A stretch of 64,000 nucleotides of DNA from JBCDBD01 sp039184335 (GTDB lineage: Bacteria; Bacteroidota; Bacteroidia; Flavobacteriales; Flavobacteriaceae), in NCBI GenBank assembly GCA_039184335.1, contig JBCDBD010000001.1:1-64000 (forward strand), written 5' to 3'. A model generated the notes under the pieces. The model did no database searches and was not told the DNA's origin. It saw nothing but the letters and a program-made list of their open reading frames with translations. A program made the translations under genes and the position numbers. Of this stretch, positions 45,339 to 54,972 are shown in pieces (within the stretch, counting starts at the first letter, position 1; the number at the start of each line of letters is the position of its first letter).

Positions 45339-45665
45339 CTAGGGCCATTGGCTGCCGTCCGTCCTTATCTTATCACCTCGATGATTATCGTTCCATACTC
45401 TAGAAAGATATCGCTTGTCTTCTAAAAAACCTTTCCATATCGCCAACCAATCCAAATGTTTTTCTTGTGCATTTTCTGAGTTTAAGGGGTCGCCCAGGTC
45501 CAGTGCTAAAATGCGCCTTGTATCTCGGTCTAAACGTACCTGAAAATCAGGAATGAACTGTCTTGCTGGTTCTGCCTCGGCGTTGATCGTTGTTGCCGTT
45601 CTCGAAGATAGTAAAATAACAAAAAGTAAGAAAAAACCTATAATTTTTTTTGTCTGTTTTTTAAA
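45339..45665 (-). pseudogene. Possible secreted-protein remnant without a start codon
   Basis: A minus-strand frame open for 108 codons before TAG at 45339-45341. It lies 21 nt upstream of the DUF4157 gene. The frame begins after an in-frame TGA with KKQTKK, then a hydrophobic run (IIGFFLLFVILLSS) and a signal-peptidase-like INAEAEPARQ, i.e. a signal peptide, followed by FIPDFQVRLDRDTRRILALD and HLDWLAIWKGFLEDKRYLSR. No ATG, GTG or TTG is available before the hydrophobic run; only ATT. Either the start was lost or the A8 run carries a frameshift. No family recognised. Confidence 0.4.
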
Positions 45666-45837
45666 TCATCTTCCTCAATCGCCGGTGCATATAGATGTTT
45701 CGTTGATTTTTCTAGAATTTTTCTTGTTTGATTATATAGTGGTAACTAAACTCATTTAAACTCCGAACATTGTTTGGTGTGTTTTTTGGCATTAGCAAAC
45801 CGAACATCTTCTGATAGAATAAGATTGAGTAAAACCA

Positions 45838-47151
45838 CTAGTTCTCTACCCAAAATGGGATGTTGGCATGAGCGGTATGGTCATGGCCATCTTCTACGTA
45901 TATGAACAATCTATATGCCCCTTCTTCTTGTGGAGCACTAAAAGAGACAGCATCTGTAAACGGTTCTGTGAACAGGCCATTTATTTTTTCTGGAATGTAT
46001 TCGACATCTCCTCCGGTTTTTGTGGATTGGCTCTCCTTCATAATTTCCCAGCGGTAGGTCAATTTATCCATGTCGGGGTCTTTGACGTACACTTGGGTTT
46101 GGTATGATTGGCCAATGCTAAGCGTAATGTTGTTATGGGCCCGCTTTCCTGCAAGGGTAAAGTCTTCAAGCCGAGGGGTTCGATTTTTGGGCCATTGGCC
46201 ATTCCAAACAAAATGCATCATATCAACGGACTCTGTTTCACTACCATCGGGCATGAACATGCCAAACCAGGTAGGAGTACGCTCCTGTTTTTGCCCCCAC
46301 AAAAACACAAAGGAACCCATGACCTGTTTTGATTGTGATAAAATGGATTTTTGATAACGGCTTAAATACAGGTCTGCCTTTTTGGAGCTATGGTTTTCCA
46401 AGGGAGCCCCCCATTCCGTTTTTTCCACCTCCCAGTACCCTGTGGCGCCCCATTCGGTAATTAAAAGAGGCCCATTATGTTTGGATGCCGCAATAATTTC
46501 TGGAAGAACATCCATTGGGCCGTAGAGTTGCACACTTAAAAAATCCACTTTGGGCGCTTTTCCCGTCACTAGGGTTGCCAGTTCTTCATCGATACCGGCC
46601 AAAGGAGTGGTGGTCAAATGGTTCGGGTCTATTTCATGGATCATTTTGGCAATGTCGTTTACCGCATCCCAAACTTTGGTGTTTTGGGATTGTAGGTTCA
46701 TCTCGTTGCCAATACCCCATAACATGAGTGCAGGATGGTCCTTAAGGGCGATGACCCGCTTACGGATACGTTCCAATTGGGCATTGACCGCTTTCTTGTC
46801 ATTGTAATCAAAACCATGGCGTTCCAGGCCCACCCATATGCCCATCATCACCTTTAACCCCAGCTCGTGGGCCTTGTCCAAGACCTCCTTTCCATTCTCC
46901 GTGCTCCATGTCCGCAAAGAGTTTGCGCCATGCCGGGCCAAGGCATTCATATCCCCATGATGCAGGCCAGCTCCTTTAACGTAAAAGGGCTCCCCATTCA
47001 AAAAGAGGCAATACCCTTTGTCTGTCATTCGAATTTCGGATTTTGTTGTTTGGGCATTCATATTATTGAGATTCATCAAAAGGTTGGATAACAAAACGAT
47101 TAATAATACTACACAGGGCTTGTTTAGAGCTTTAGAACAGTGAATTTTCAT
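45838..47151 (-). CDS. Secreted glycoside hydrolase of the GH2 TIM-barrel type
   Basis: About 437 residues. Start ATG at 47151 gives a signal peptide (NKPCVVLLIVLLSNLLMNL, cleavage after NAQ); the longer TTG frame from 47178 would overlap a palindrome. The barrel opens with FLNGEPFYVKGAGLHHGD, ARHGANSLRTWS. The acid/base Glu lies in MLWGIGNEMNL and the nucleophile Glu in LLITEWGATG. The C-terminal ~100 residues form a beta-sandwich (YRWEIMKESQ to AYRLFIYVEDGHDH) like Ig or PKD folds. Likely acts on a plant- or algal-type polysaccharide; specificity unknown. Confidence 0.85.
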   Translation of the reverse strand: MKIHCSKALNKPCVVLLIVLLSNLLMNLNNMNAQTTKSEIRMTDKGYCLFLNGEPFYVKGAGLHHGDMNALARHGANSLRTWSTENGKEVLDKAHELGLKVMMGIWVGLERHGFDYNDKKAVNAQLERIRKRVIALKDHPALMLWGIGNEMNLQSQNTKVWDAVNDIAKMIHEIDPNHLTTTPLAGIDEELATLVTGKAPKVDFLSVQLYGPMDVLPEIIAASKHNGPLLITEWGATGYWEVEKTEWGAPLENHSSKKADLYLSRYQKSILSQSKQVMGSFVFLWGQKQERTPTWFGMFMPDGSETESVDMMHFVWNGQWPKNRTPRLEDFTLAGKRAHNNITLSIGQSYQTQVYVKDPDMDKLTYRWEIMKESQSTKTGGDVEYIPEKINGLFTEPFTDAVSFSAPQEEGAYRLFIYVEDGHDHTAHANIPFWVEN

Positions 47152-47202
47152 ATTTGGATGTATTTTGTATTTGTACAAATCATTTCTCTGGGGCCCTTGT
47201 GT

Positions 47203-48000
47203 TTACCAATCTTCCAAACTAGCTTTATTCTTCACCCAACCCCATTCCACTTCTTCCATAAACCATGAAAATGCTTCAATATCTGAAACCCCCCAGTCTT
47301 GAAAACCCTTGATGGCCTGGAAAAGCGTGGCGGAGTGTTTTGCATTGGGTTCACGGAGTAATGTATCCATCAAGTGCATTAACCCTTCAGGTTTTTCACG
47401 ACACCTTCCCAAATACTCATAAAACCATTTGTGGTAAGGAAAAAAAATTCGGTTATGGGCCAGAATCAATCGTCCGGCAAACAATACCAACTGGGATGCA
47501 GCCCTACTTTTGGTATAGCGGTTGTTATGCCGTTCCGCTTCGTTCATCAACCAGTTCTGGATAAAAGACATCGCATAAAAACTTTTTAGTTTATCACACC
47601 TTAATTCCTCAGGATATTGCCCAATACGTTCAATCAACCGATCCAAGCCTTCCATTTTGGAAAAAGCCACAAAAGCACCATCAAATGCAGCCCGAGTCGG
47701 CTCATTACCTTTTTTATCGACCATTTCTAAATAGGCCATATCAATAATCTTTCCATCAACAAACCCTCCTGCGTAGTCGGTAAGATTGGTTCTATTTATA
47801 AACAGGTTGCTTTTGGCTTTTCTTTCATCAAATACCTTGTCCGTAGCAACGATCATAAAATCAATATCCGAATCGGCGCGGGCACATCCTTTGGCCACTG
47901 ATCCCCCAATGATCAACGCTATAAACCTAGGGTCGTTTTTATATTCTGCCACCAAATTGTCGATACCTTGCTGGTGATGGGGCCTGATTTTGGTTTTCAT
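47203..48000 (-). CDS. Nucleotidyltransferase-domain protein
   Basis: 265 residues. The Pol beta-like nucleotidyltransferase core is at the N terminus: IIGGSVAKGCARADSDIDFMIV, the GS(x)10D-x-D motif of minimal nucleotidyltransferases, with a third acidic residue expected in KIIDMAYLEM. The C-terminal ~150 residues are helical (FIQNWLMNEAERHNNRYT, WFMEEVEWGW) and may bind substrate. It is not paired with a HEPN gene, so a toxin-antitoxin role is unlikely. Substrate not known. Confidence 0.8.
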   Translation of the reverse strand: MKTKIRPHHQQGIDNLVAEYKNDPRFIALIIGGSVAKGCARADSDIDFMIVATDKVFDERKAKSNLFINRTNLTDYAGGFVDGKIIDMAYLEMVDKKGNEPTRAAFDGAFVAFSKMEGLDRLIERIGQYPEELRCDKLKSFYAMSFIQNWLMNEAERHNNRYTKSRAASQLVLFAGRLILAHNRIFFPYHKWFYEYLGRCREKPEGLMHLMDTLLREPNAKHSATLFQAIKGFQDWGVSDIEAFSWFMEEVEWGWVKNKASLEDW

Positions 48001-48303
48001 GATGTAAAATTAATTCATAGGTAGATATTCGGAACACTAAATGATATACATGTTTTTATCTTGTCGTTCATTTTAGAATAACCTCCTTTTCTTTTTCAAT
48101 AGAACAGTATTTTAATTTTCATTCCAGTGTACGTTATCTTGAGGGTGTCAGCAGATATAGCCCCTGATTTGAGTACCAATCATACTTGTGGGCTGGCCAT
48201 CGGGCAAACTGCCATTTTTCTTTTTTCAGAAGGATCAAAACGGCAACTAAAAGCCCTTGTATTGCACCTACTTTGGAAAATACGACTATGGACAGATTCA
48301 CTT
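48001..48303. other. Gene-free gap
   Basis: About 300 nt upstream of the nucleotidyltransferase gene. No RNA gene, repeat or recognisable coding frame; open frames on the plus strand here run into the antisense of the next gene. Confidence 0.5.
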
Positions 48304-48981
48304 TTACCGATTTGCATACACCTTAACAGTGGGTGTTACAATGCTATTGGCTATCCGAAGACTTTGTACGCAAACTGCAAAAAACCAAAGGGAAATCAAT
48401 GGCCCCAAAATATAGGGTATTCCCAGTTCTTCTGGGGTCAGCGGAAATGAAATGCATTTAATGACCACTAAAGATACAGCAATCGCAGCTCCACTTATGG
48501 CCCAAGGCGTACCAAAAAAACGATGTCTAAACATCGATATCGAAAAAAGCATCATGGCAAAAGCCGTCAGAAGATCAATGGAAAACTGTATTCCCAATTG
48601 TAAGGTGTCCGTAATATTGATCCATTGGTCAAATAATTCAGTGTCGGCCAAAGCCAAAATTTTTTGGCGATACATTTTCAATTGCCCCTTAAAGGTCAAC
48701 TGCATCATGAGCATCACATTAAAGAGTATTCCTGCCACAAACACAAATAAGACTGCTAAAGAGCTTGCGATGGATTCCCTTTCCAATTTTATGACATGAT
48801 GAACTCCAAAACCTATTATAGCGTATGAAATGCCGAATAGTCCTGCAAACAAAAACTCTAGGTATATGGGCAGATCGACCAAAATCAAGATTAAGAAAAG
48901 AACAGTGCTCGCAATCCCGGAAAGACTTCCGAATTGTATCCATCGCTTTGTGAGTTTCACATTTTTTCCCATCGGTTTCAA
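48304..48981 (-). CDS. Six-TM membrane protein of unknown function
   Basis: 225 residues with about six hydrophobic segments (IASTVLFLILILVDLPIYL, LFAGLFGISYAIIGFGVHHV, LAVLFVFVAGILFNVMLMM, IDLLTAFAMMLFSISMF, WAISGAAIAVSLVVIKCI, ILGPLISLWFFAVC). No family recognised. It starts 3 nt after the cupin gene's stop, so the two are probably co-expressed. Topology suggests a small integral membrane sensor or transporter-like protein; no function is inferable. Confidence 0.75.
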   Translation of the reverse strand: MKPMGKNVKLTKRWIQFGSLSGIASTVLFLILILVDLPIYLEFLFAGLFGISYAIIGFGVHHVIKLERESIASSLAVLFVFVAGILFNVMLMMQLTFKGQLKMYRQKILALADTELFDQWINITDTLQLGIQFSIDLLTAFAMMLFSISMFRHRFFGTPWAISGAAIAVSLVVIKCISFPLTPEELGIPYILGPLISLWFFAVCVQSLRIANSIVTPTVKVYANR

Positions 48982-48984
48982 CTT

Positions 48985-49839
48985 TTAAGCCCCTTCACCA
49001 AACATGATAAGGATGAGTTCTACGTTCTCATCAGACTCATTCCACCATTTATGATGCACATTGGCAGGGATAAATACCGTATTCCCCTCGGAAACTGTAA
49101 TGGGTTCTCCGTCTACAATGCCTTTGGCTGTACCCTTGATCATAACCCCCATCATAGGAAAGGGCATGGCTTGTTCCCGGGCATCCTCTCTTACACGCTC
49201 TCCGGGCTGAATATTATACCAGCCCGTTCGTAATCCTTTTTCATAATAAAAAATAGTGACTCCTGCACCGTGAGCCCTGCGCGTGGCGGTAGGCCTGAAT
49301 GGAATTACTTCTGGAAATCCTTTGGTCCAAAAATGAAATGAAAAAGTATTTAGTGCACTATCTTCTTCTTCCGTTGGCTGATACCCATTGATTTCCTCTA
49401 CATCCAAAGGGGCATAATCTGTTGAAAACGCTTTGGCCTGTGCCGTAAGGGCGTTCATTTCACCATTATAAATGGCCTTTAGGGCACTGACCTCTGCTTG
49501 GTATACATAAGTAGGTGTCTTGGGCAAGCCCTCCGTCAACCTGACTTCCCATCTTTTATTCCCGATTTCTTTTCCGGTCACTACAACTGTCCATTCCCCA
49601 CCAACTTCTGGCACCCGTATACCGACGATTCGTTTTTCCTTGGCATGGCGGTCGGTTTTGTAGTCTTCGACATAGGAGGCAATAATGCTTTCCATTTCTT
49701 TTTTAAGGTTGGCTTTTGATTCGGTCGCACCAACAGCAATAGTTCTGGCCATTCCGGGTTCTTGAGCAAATAGACCAGTGATACATGCGCAATATGATAG
49801 TGCTGCAATAAGGGGTCTCGTCATCTTTAAAGTTTTCAT
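48985..49839 (-). CDS. Secreted cupin-domain protein
   Basis: 284 residues with a signal peptide (LIAALSYCACITGLFA, cleavage before QE). Residues about 30-150 are an unassigned alpha/beta domain (RIVGIRVPEVGGEWTVVVTG). The C-terminal cupin has FYYEKGLRTGWYNIQPGERV, MMGVMIKGTAKGIVDGEPI and VFIPANVHHKWWNES, the last two carrying the canonical cupin strands with two His that can ligate a metal. Possibly senses or processes a periplasmic ligand. Overlaps no neighbour; the membrane protein gene follows directly. Confidence 0.8.
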   Translation of the reverse strand: MKTLKMTRPLIAALSYCACITGLFAQEPGMARTIAVGATESKANLKKEMESIIASYVEDYKTDRHAKEKRIVGIRVPEVGGEWTVVVTGKEIGNKRWEVRLTEGLPKTPTYVYQAEVSALKAIYNGEMNALTAQAKAFSTDYAPLDVEEINGYQPTEEEDSALNTFSFHFWTKGFPEVIPFRPTATRRAHGAGVTIFYYEKGLRTGWYNIQPGERVREDAREQAMPFPMMGVMIKGTAKGIVDGEPITVSEGNTVFIPANVHHKWWNESDENVELILIMFGEGA

Positions 49840-49952
49840 TTGATATCATTTATGTTGTCGGAAACTATTTCCCGATGTTCAAAACAAAATATAAATGGGA
49901 GCTTAGGATCCATTAAAATGGATGGTTGTGGGGAGTGGTCAGGTATTTGGGG

Positions 49953-50774
49953 TCAATGCACAATGGCCGCTTTGATGTCCTTGACATATTGGGAGGAAAC
50001 AGGAATACTATCGGATTGGCCCAATAGCTCCAACAGCATGCTCCTACTAGTTGCTCTTTGAATTGTAAACTTGGAAGTATTGATCAAGAACTGTCGATGG
50101 CACCTTTGTATTGGAGATATGGGATTCACCAATTGTGCTTCTAAATATTTTAAACTGGATCGTACAATGAGCTTCTTGCGAACCTTGTTTTCCAAATAGT
50201 GGATATCTACATAATTGTCGTCACTGGACAGGTACAGGATTTGATTTAAGTTCAAGTTATAAGATTTGCCATCAGAAGCTTTAATGGTGAATTGTTCCCC
50301 AGAAACCAGACGAGCCAGTTTATTTTTATTCAACAATTGGTACAGCCCAACAATAAAGAAAGCTACCGTGCCACTTATGGCCAATGTGCGGGCAAGTACA
50401 AAAACCCATTCCAAAAGGGTAAATTCCCGAAATCCACCCAGGTAACTTTTATAAATAAAATTGATGGTCCCAGCAAAAAGAAACACGAACGTGTACCAAA
50501 GCAACGCTTTTCCAATGTTCCATTTTTTAAAGTATCGGGGGAAAAGCCAAGGAATGGCCCATTCCATGAATATGATGGCCAATGCAAAGACAACCCCTAA
50601 ACTGAACAACAATAGATTAACAAATAAATCCCCTGCTTGTTCTGCAATTTCAAAAGGGTTGTACAAAAAAATAAAAAGGCTACCACATACTCCAAGCAAC
50701 ATGATGAAGAAGAATTTTTTCAGGCTGCGCCGAGGATGAGGAAAAGGTACTTTGAGCAGCTTTGAAATCTTCAT
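49953..50774 (-). CDS. Membrane-anchored LytTR-family transcription regulator
   Basis: 273 residues. Four TM segments occupy the N-terminal ~145 residues (FFFIMLLGVCGSLFIFLY, LFVNLLLFSLGVVFALAIIF, ALLWYTFVFLFAGTINFI, LAISGTVAFFIVGLYQLL). The C-terminal LytTR DNA-binding domain includes NLNQILYLSSDDNYVDIHYL, RSSLKYLEAQLV and FLINTSKFTIQRA. There is no receiver domain, so DNA binding would be controlled through the membrane part, a layout common in Bacteroidota. Targets unknown; the upstream 640-nt gap or the cupin gene are candidates. Confidence 0.88.
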   Translation of the reverse strand: MKISKLLKVPFPHPRRSLKKFFFIMLLGVCGSLFIFLYNPFEIAEQAGDLFVNLLLFSLGVVFALAIIFMEWAIPWLFPRYFKKWNIGKALLWYTFVFLFAGTINFIYKSYLGGFREFTLLEWVFVLARTLAISGTVAFFIVGLYQLLNKNKLARLVSGEQFTIKASDGKSYNLNLNQILYLSSDDNYVDIHYLENKVRKKLIVRSSLKYLEAQLVNPISPIQRCHRQFLINTSKFTIQRATSRSMLLELLGQSDSIPVSSQYVKDIKAAIVH

Positions 50775-51415
50775 TTTCCGATGGTCTTTCGCATGAAAAT
50801 ACTAATTCTTCTGTTAAGCCTTAATCAATCGATTATGGCAAAAAGGTATGCCCCTTGCTTAAGGCATGGAATACACAAACATATCTCAAAATTTTTTGCC
50901 CAAACCTTTCCGATTGACTTACAATACAGTATTGCTGTCCTATTTTGTTAAAATGAAAGAATAGGTACTCTTTTCATTTTCTAAAAGCAGCATCTATTTG
51001 ACTTCTAACGCTATAGGTGCATCAGCACCTTCCTTTGGCATCTAAAAGCCTTTATTTAGAATGATTATACAGTTGAAAATCAATTATTTGTATTCTTTTT
51101 TAATATCTTATCCAAGATTGTTGAACAAGACTTTGCTTAATTTGGTGATGATAGACCAGGATCCATGATGGTAATAGTGGTACTATATCAAAATAACCCC
51201 CCCAATACATTTAAGATATTCTTTACCCATTATAGATGAACTCTTTCATTAAATTTTGTCCACAACTTCTTGGCTAACCCATGTTAGAGTGTTAAAAAGC
51301 ATCATTCTGTTTAACAAATCTGGCCTTTATTGAATTAATACAATGAAAAAATTAAACAAAAAAAGTTATTTTGCCCCACAATATGTTTTAAAAACCGTAA
51401 CCCGAAATTATCATA
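50775..51415. other. Gene-free intergenic region
   Basis: About 640 nt between divergent LytTR and Crp/Fnr genes. It holds a perfect 6-bp hairpin (AGGTGC at 51015-51020, GCACCT at 51025-51030). No RNA gene or coding frame is convincing. It should contain the promoters and possible autoregulatory sites of both regulators. Confidence 0.5.
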
Positions 51416-52036
51416 ATGCAACGAATCCTTAAAAAAAAAATAGCATCGGTTCTACCTAAATCTAAAGGTCTTTGGCTTGATATTACCAATAGTACAAAAG
51501 AGTTGAAAATAAAAAAGGGAGAACAATTGATTCAATATAGAGACCTTTGCAAGTCTGTCTACGTATTGGTAGATGGAGCATTGGAGTGTAAGCTGCATAA
51601 GAACCGATCAAACAGCCAAACAGTTTGGTTTTATTTTGACGAACGGTTTGATGTCATCGTCAATTTTGATAGTTATTACAAAAACCAACCAACGAAGTAT
51701 AGTGTTACTGCCATTGAAGACTCGGTTGTCTTTGAATTCAAAAAAGAGGAAGTAGAAGCTTGGAGAAGAAAATACGAACAGTTTAATGAGTTTTATAAAA
51801 ACGACATGTTAAGGGCATTTATGGACTACCATGAGATTCGCAATTATATGCTCGTGATGTCTTCTGAAGAATATTTGGAATATTTGGAAAAAAACTACGC
51901 ATTCATTACCAATCGCCTTTCCTCCCAAAAACTTGCACATTTTATGGGAATTACCCCAGAATGGCTGAGTAAAGTCAAGCAAAGAAGAAACAATTCGAAA
52001 AAAAGTGCTGCACCAATGTTAAAAATGGCAAATTGA
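51416..52036 (+). CDS. Crp/Fnr-family transcription regulator
   Basis: 206 residues. The N-terminal cyclic-nucleotide-binding beta barrel is clear (IKKGEQLIQYRDLCKSVYVLVDGAL, YSVTAIEDSVVFEFKKEEVEAW, both partial motifs). The C-terminal winged helix contains NRLSSQKLAHFMGITPEWLSKVKQRR with helix-turn-helix spacing. The cNMP phosphate-binding Arg is not at a recognisable position, so the ligand is probably not cAMP, which is usual for this group in Bacteroidota. Monocistronic. Confidence 0.88.
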   Translation: MQRILKKKIASVLPKSKGLWLDITNSTKELKIKKGEQLIQYRDLCKSVYVLVDGALECKLHKNRSNSQTVWFYFDERFDVIVNFDSYYKNQPTKYSVTAIEDSVVFEFKKEEVEAWRRKYEQFNEFYKNDMLRAFMDYHEIRNYMLVMSSEEYLEYLEKNYAFITNRLSSQKLAHFMGITPEWLSKVKQRRNNSKKSAAPMLKMAN

Positions 52037-52165
52037 TCGCTGCGACATTGTGCTGCCCAAAATACGGAAACCATATAAAGCATAAGGCTAAAATTCAAAT
52101 TTGACTTCGATTGATAGCGGAGTGCAATAGATTTCTGAAGCATAAAAATGAGACGGCACCAAAGC

Positions 52166-52921
52166 TTATTTGAATAGAATCATCACAGCTCCAATAGCAG
52201 TTACCACCAAGATAAATTTATGATATTGTTTTTCGCTGATGTACTTTACCATGGCCACCCCGACAAACAATCCAACAAAGATGGCGGGCAATAATTTGAG
52301 GTCAATCTTAAGCGTATAGGTTGTTATGGTTTTCCAAATAAAAATATGGAAAGGCAACTTGAAGAGATTTGTAATCAAAAAAAGCCATGCAGCTGTGCCA
52401 ACAAATTCATTTTTGGGCAAACGCATGGCCAAAAAGAAAATATTGGTGAAGGCTCCTGCCAAATTACCGATCATGGTGCAAATACCTGCGATGATTCCCA
52501 CAGCCCCACTGAATGTCCAATGCCTTGGCACTGTGGTTGACTTTCGTTGACCCCATAAGATCAAGACCAAGAGGCTAAGAAGTATGACGATGACCATGCC
52601 AAATTTAAATTGTTGTTCGGGCAAGTCTTTCCCCAAAAACACACCTATCAGAATTCCGAATAACATCCAGGGCAAAAATTGGAGAAGGTAACCCCATTGG
52701 GTATGCCGGTTATAATAGATTACAGCAAACACATCACCGACCAAGAGCAAAGGCACAATGATGCCTGTTGATTGACGTGAACCAAAGGCTAGGGCCAGTA
52801 GCGTTACATTGAAGATGGAAAGACCCTTTAAACCTGCTTTTGAAATTCCCATAAAAAAAATAGCACTATAGGCAATGGCCCAAGCAGTTGGTGCTACATT
52901 GATGTCTGGTGCTAAAAACAT
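52166..52921 (-). CDS. TauE/SafE family permease
   Basis: 251 residues with about eight hydrophobic segments in two homologous halves: IFFMGISKAGLKGLSIFNV in the first and GAVGIIAGICTMIGNLAGAF in the second, both with the G-x-x-x-G pattern of sulfite exporter TauE/SafE proteins. The length is standard. Family members export sulfite or sulfoacetate, or act as generic anion permeases; substrate unknown here. The start at 52921 gives FLAPDINVAPTAWAIAYS. Confidence 0.88.
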   Translation of the reverse strand: MFLAPDINVAPTAWAIAYSAIFFMGISKAGLKGLSIFNVTLLALAFGSRQSTGIIVPLLLVGDVFAVIYYNRHTQWGYLLQFLPWMLFGILIGVFLGKDLPEQQFKFGMVIVILLSLLVLILWGQRKSTTVPRHWTFSGAVGIIAGICTMIGNLAGAFTNIFFLAMRLPKNEFVGTAAWLFLITNLFKLPFHIFIWKTITTYTLKIDLKLLPAIFVGLFVGVAMVKYISEKQYHKFILVVTAIGAVMILFK

Positions 52922-53165
52922 GAGTAGAACTTGGCTTATGGCAAAAGTAGTCCTTTAAAAGCATGAAGAAATCTTTGCTGGCCATATTAAGATAAAAATG
53001 GCTGTGACAATGAAACAACCCCCTATTTTTGAATGAGCTATGATTGAATGAAATGGCATTCTGTAGAAAATTGTCAAATACTACGATAAATTTTTCAAAA
53101 ACCAGGCCAGAACCCACACGGAGGCAAAAAAATGATATCTTTAGAAGTCAACCAACCATAAAAGC

Positions 53166-54971
53166 ATGGAATTAAGCAATCTGGATTACAGTCTGATTTT
53201 TGGTTTTTTCGCCATTGTCCTTTTCATTGGTATTTATGTTTCGAAAAAATCGGGAAAGAACACGTCTGAATATTTTTTATCGGGCAGAAACATGCCTTGG
53301 TGGTTATTAGGGTTTTCTATGGTTGCTACCACGTTTTCGACCGACACCCCAAATTTGGTCACTGACTTTGTTCGAACTGATGGTGTTTCGGGCAACTGGG
53401 GGTGGTGGGCATTTTTACTTACCGGCTTACTTACGGTTTTTGTCTATGCCAAGCTTTGGCGAAGATCGGATGTGGCTACCGATATGGAATTTTATGACAT
53501 TCGATATGGCGGTAAGCCTGCACATTTTCTACGGGGGTTCCGTTCCATTTACCTAGGTATTGTATTTAATGTCATGGCCATGTCTGCAGTGACTTTGGCA
53601 GCTATAAAAATAGGGCAGGTCATGCTGGGCCTCACCCCGATGGAAACTGTGTTGATAGGCGGTACCGTAACGGTTACGTTTAGTGCAATAGGTGGATTTA
53701 GAGGGGTTGTATATACAGATTTCATTCTCTTTTTTGTGGCTATTGTTGGGGCCGTTGGTGCTGCCGTATATTTGGTCAATTTGCCAGAGGTTGGGGGTGT
53801 ACAGCAGATTATTAACCATGAAAATGTAAAAGGTAAACTGGCAATCCTGCCCAATTTTGATGATACCGAGGCCTTGATAGGATTGTTGATCATTCCTTTG
53901 GCCGTGCAATGGTGGAGCGCTTGGTACCCTGGGGGAGAGCCTGGAGGAGGGGGATATATCGCACAACGCATGCTGGCAGCCAAAAACGAAAATCACGCTA
54001 TAGGAGCCACTTTTTTCTTCAACATCCTCCATTATGCCCTGCGACCATGGCCTTGGATATTGGTCGCTTTAGCATCTTTGGTGGTATATCCCGACCTAGC
54101 GAGCATTCAAGCCGCTTTTCCTAATGTGGAAGAAAGTAAGTTGGGTCAAGACCTTGCCTATTCGGCAATGCTGACAAAATTACCATCCGGACTTTTGGGA
54201 ATCGTGCTGGCTTCTTTGGGTGCTGCGTATATGTCTACCATATCAACCCATTTAAATTGGGGATCTTCGTACGTGGTCAATGATTTTTACAAGCAACAGG
54301 TCAATACAAAAGCCACTGAAAAAGAATTGGTGAATGTAGGCCGGATTACCACGGTAATTTTGATGGTGTTGAGTGCCATATTCGCCTTGGCACTCACCAA
54401 TGCCACCCAACTTTTTGATATCATCATTATGTTTGGTGCAGGCACGGGACTCATCTTTATTCTTCGTTGGTTTTGGTGGCGTATCAATGCATGGAGCGAG
54501 ATAGTGGCCATGTTTTTTTCAGGAATGATATCCCTGTTGTTTTGGCGGTTTGAAGAAAGATTGTTCATTGGGGATGCAGCGATGTTTCCCGAGTGGAGCA
54601 AATTTCCATTGGTCGTGTTATTGACTACCATAGTCTGGTTGGCAGTTACGTTTCTAACGCAACCAGAGTCAAATGAGGTCCTGTTCAAGTTTTATAAGAA
54701 AACACAACCAGGCGGACCGGGCTGGGCAACAATCAGGGCGGCAGCCAAAGACCAAGGTGTTGATTTAGATGAAAACACTGAAAAATGGAGTGTGCCGTCA
54801 GGAATTTTGGCCATGCTGTTGGGCTGTATTCTCGTATACGGATGTCTTTTTGCAACAGGAAATTGGATTTATGGCAACTATGCTCTTGCCGGAGGGCTCA
54901 CTGTTTTGGTCGTCGTATCGGCATTTTTATTGCGAACCGTATGGAACAAAATGAAAGACACTATTTTGTAA
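53166..54971 (+). CDS. Sodium:solute symporter family transporter
   Basis: 601 residues with about 13-14 TM segments. SSF signatures: KNTSEYFLSGRNMPWWLLGFS, ATTFSTDTPNLVTDFVRTDG, TFSAIGGFRGVVYTDFI and LASLGAAYMSTISTHLNWG, the last carrying the Na2-site Ser/Thr motif. The substrate is not fixed by motif. One nucleotide separates its stop from the NagX-like gene, suggesting that the two genes handle the same solute, possibly an amino sugar. Confidence 0.92.
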   Translation: MELSNLDYSLIFGFFAIVLFIGIYVSKKSGKNTSEYFLSGRNMPWWLLGFSMVATTFSTDTPNLVTDFVRTDGVSGNWGWWAFLLTGLLTVFVYAKLWRRSDVATDMEFYDIRYGGKPAHFLRGFRSIYLGIVFNVMAMSAVTLAAIKIGQVMLGLTPMETVLIGGTVTVTFSAIGGFRGVVYTDFILFFVAIVGAVGAAVYLVNLPEVGGVQQIINHENVKGKLAILPNFDDTEALIGLLIIPLAVQWWSAWYPGGEPGGGGYIAQRMLAAKNENHAIGATFFFNILHYALRPWPWILVALASLVVYPDLASIQAAFPNVEESKLGQDLAYSAMLTKLPSGLLGIVLASLGAAYMSTISTHLNWGSSYVVNDFYKQQVNTKATEKELVNVGRITTVILMVLSAIFALALTNATQLFDIIIMFGAGTGLIFILRWFWWRINAWSEIVAMFFSGMISLLFWRFEERLFIGDAAMFPEWSKFPLVVLLTTIVWLAVTFLTQPESNEVLFKFYKKTQPGGPGWATIRAAAKDQGVDLDENTEKWSVPSGILAMLLGCILVYGCLFATGNWIYGNYALAGGLTVLVVVSAFLLRTVWNKMKDTIL

Positions 54972-54972
54972 G

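Noticed and set aside
47170..47179. Palindrome TTTGTACAAA at the 5' end of the GH2 gene as an operator
   Set aside because: A 10-bp perfect palindrome occurs by chance often in AT-rich DNA and no regulator is adjacent; it only served to doubt the upstream TTG start.
47203..48000. MNT/HEPN toxin-antitoxin system
   Set aside because: Nucleotidyltransferase motif is present, but the protein is long with its own helical domain and there is no HEPN partner gene.
48127..48450. Plus-strand 107-codon frame
   Set aside because: Runs antisense into the membrane-protein gene, no recognisable domain, composition unlike coding neighbours.
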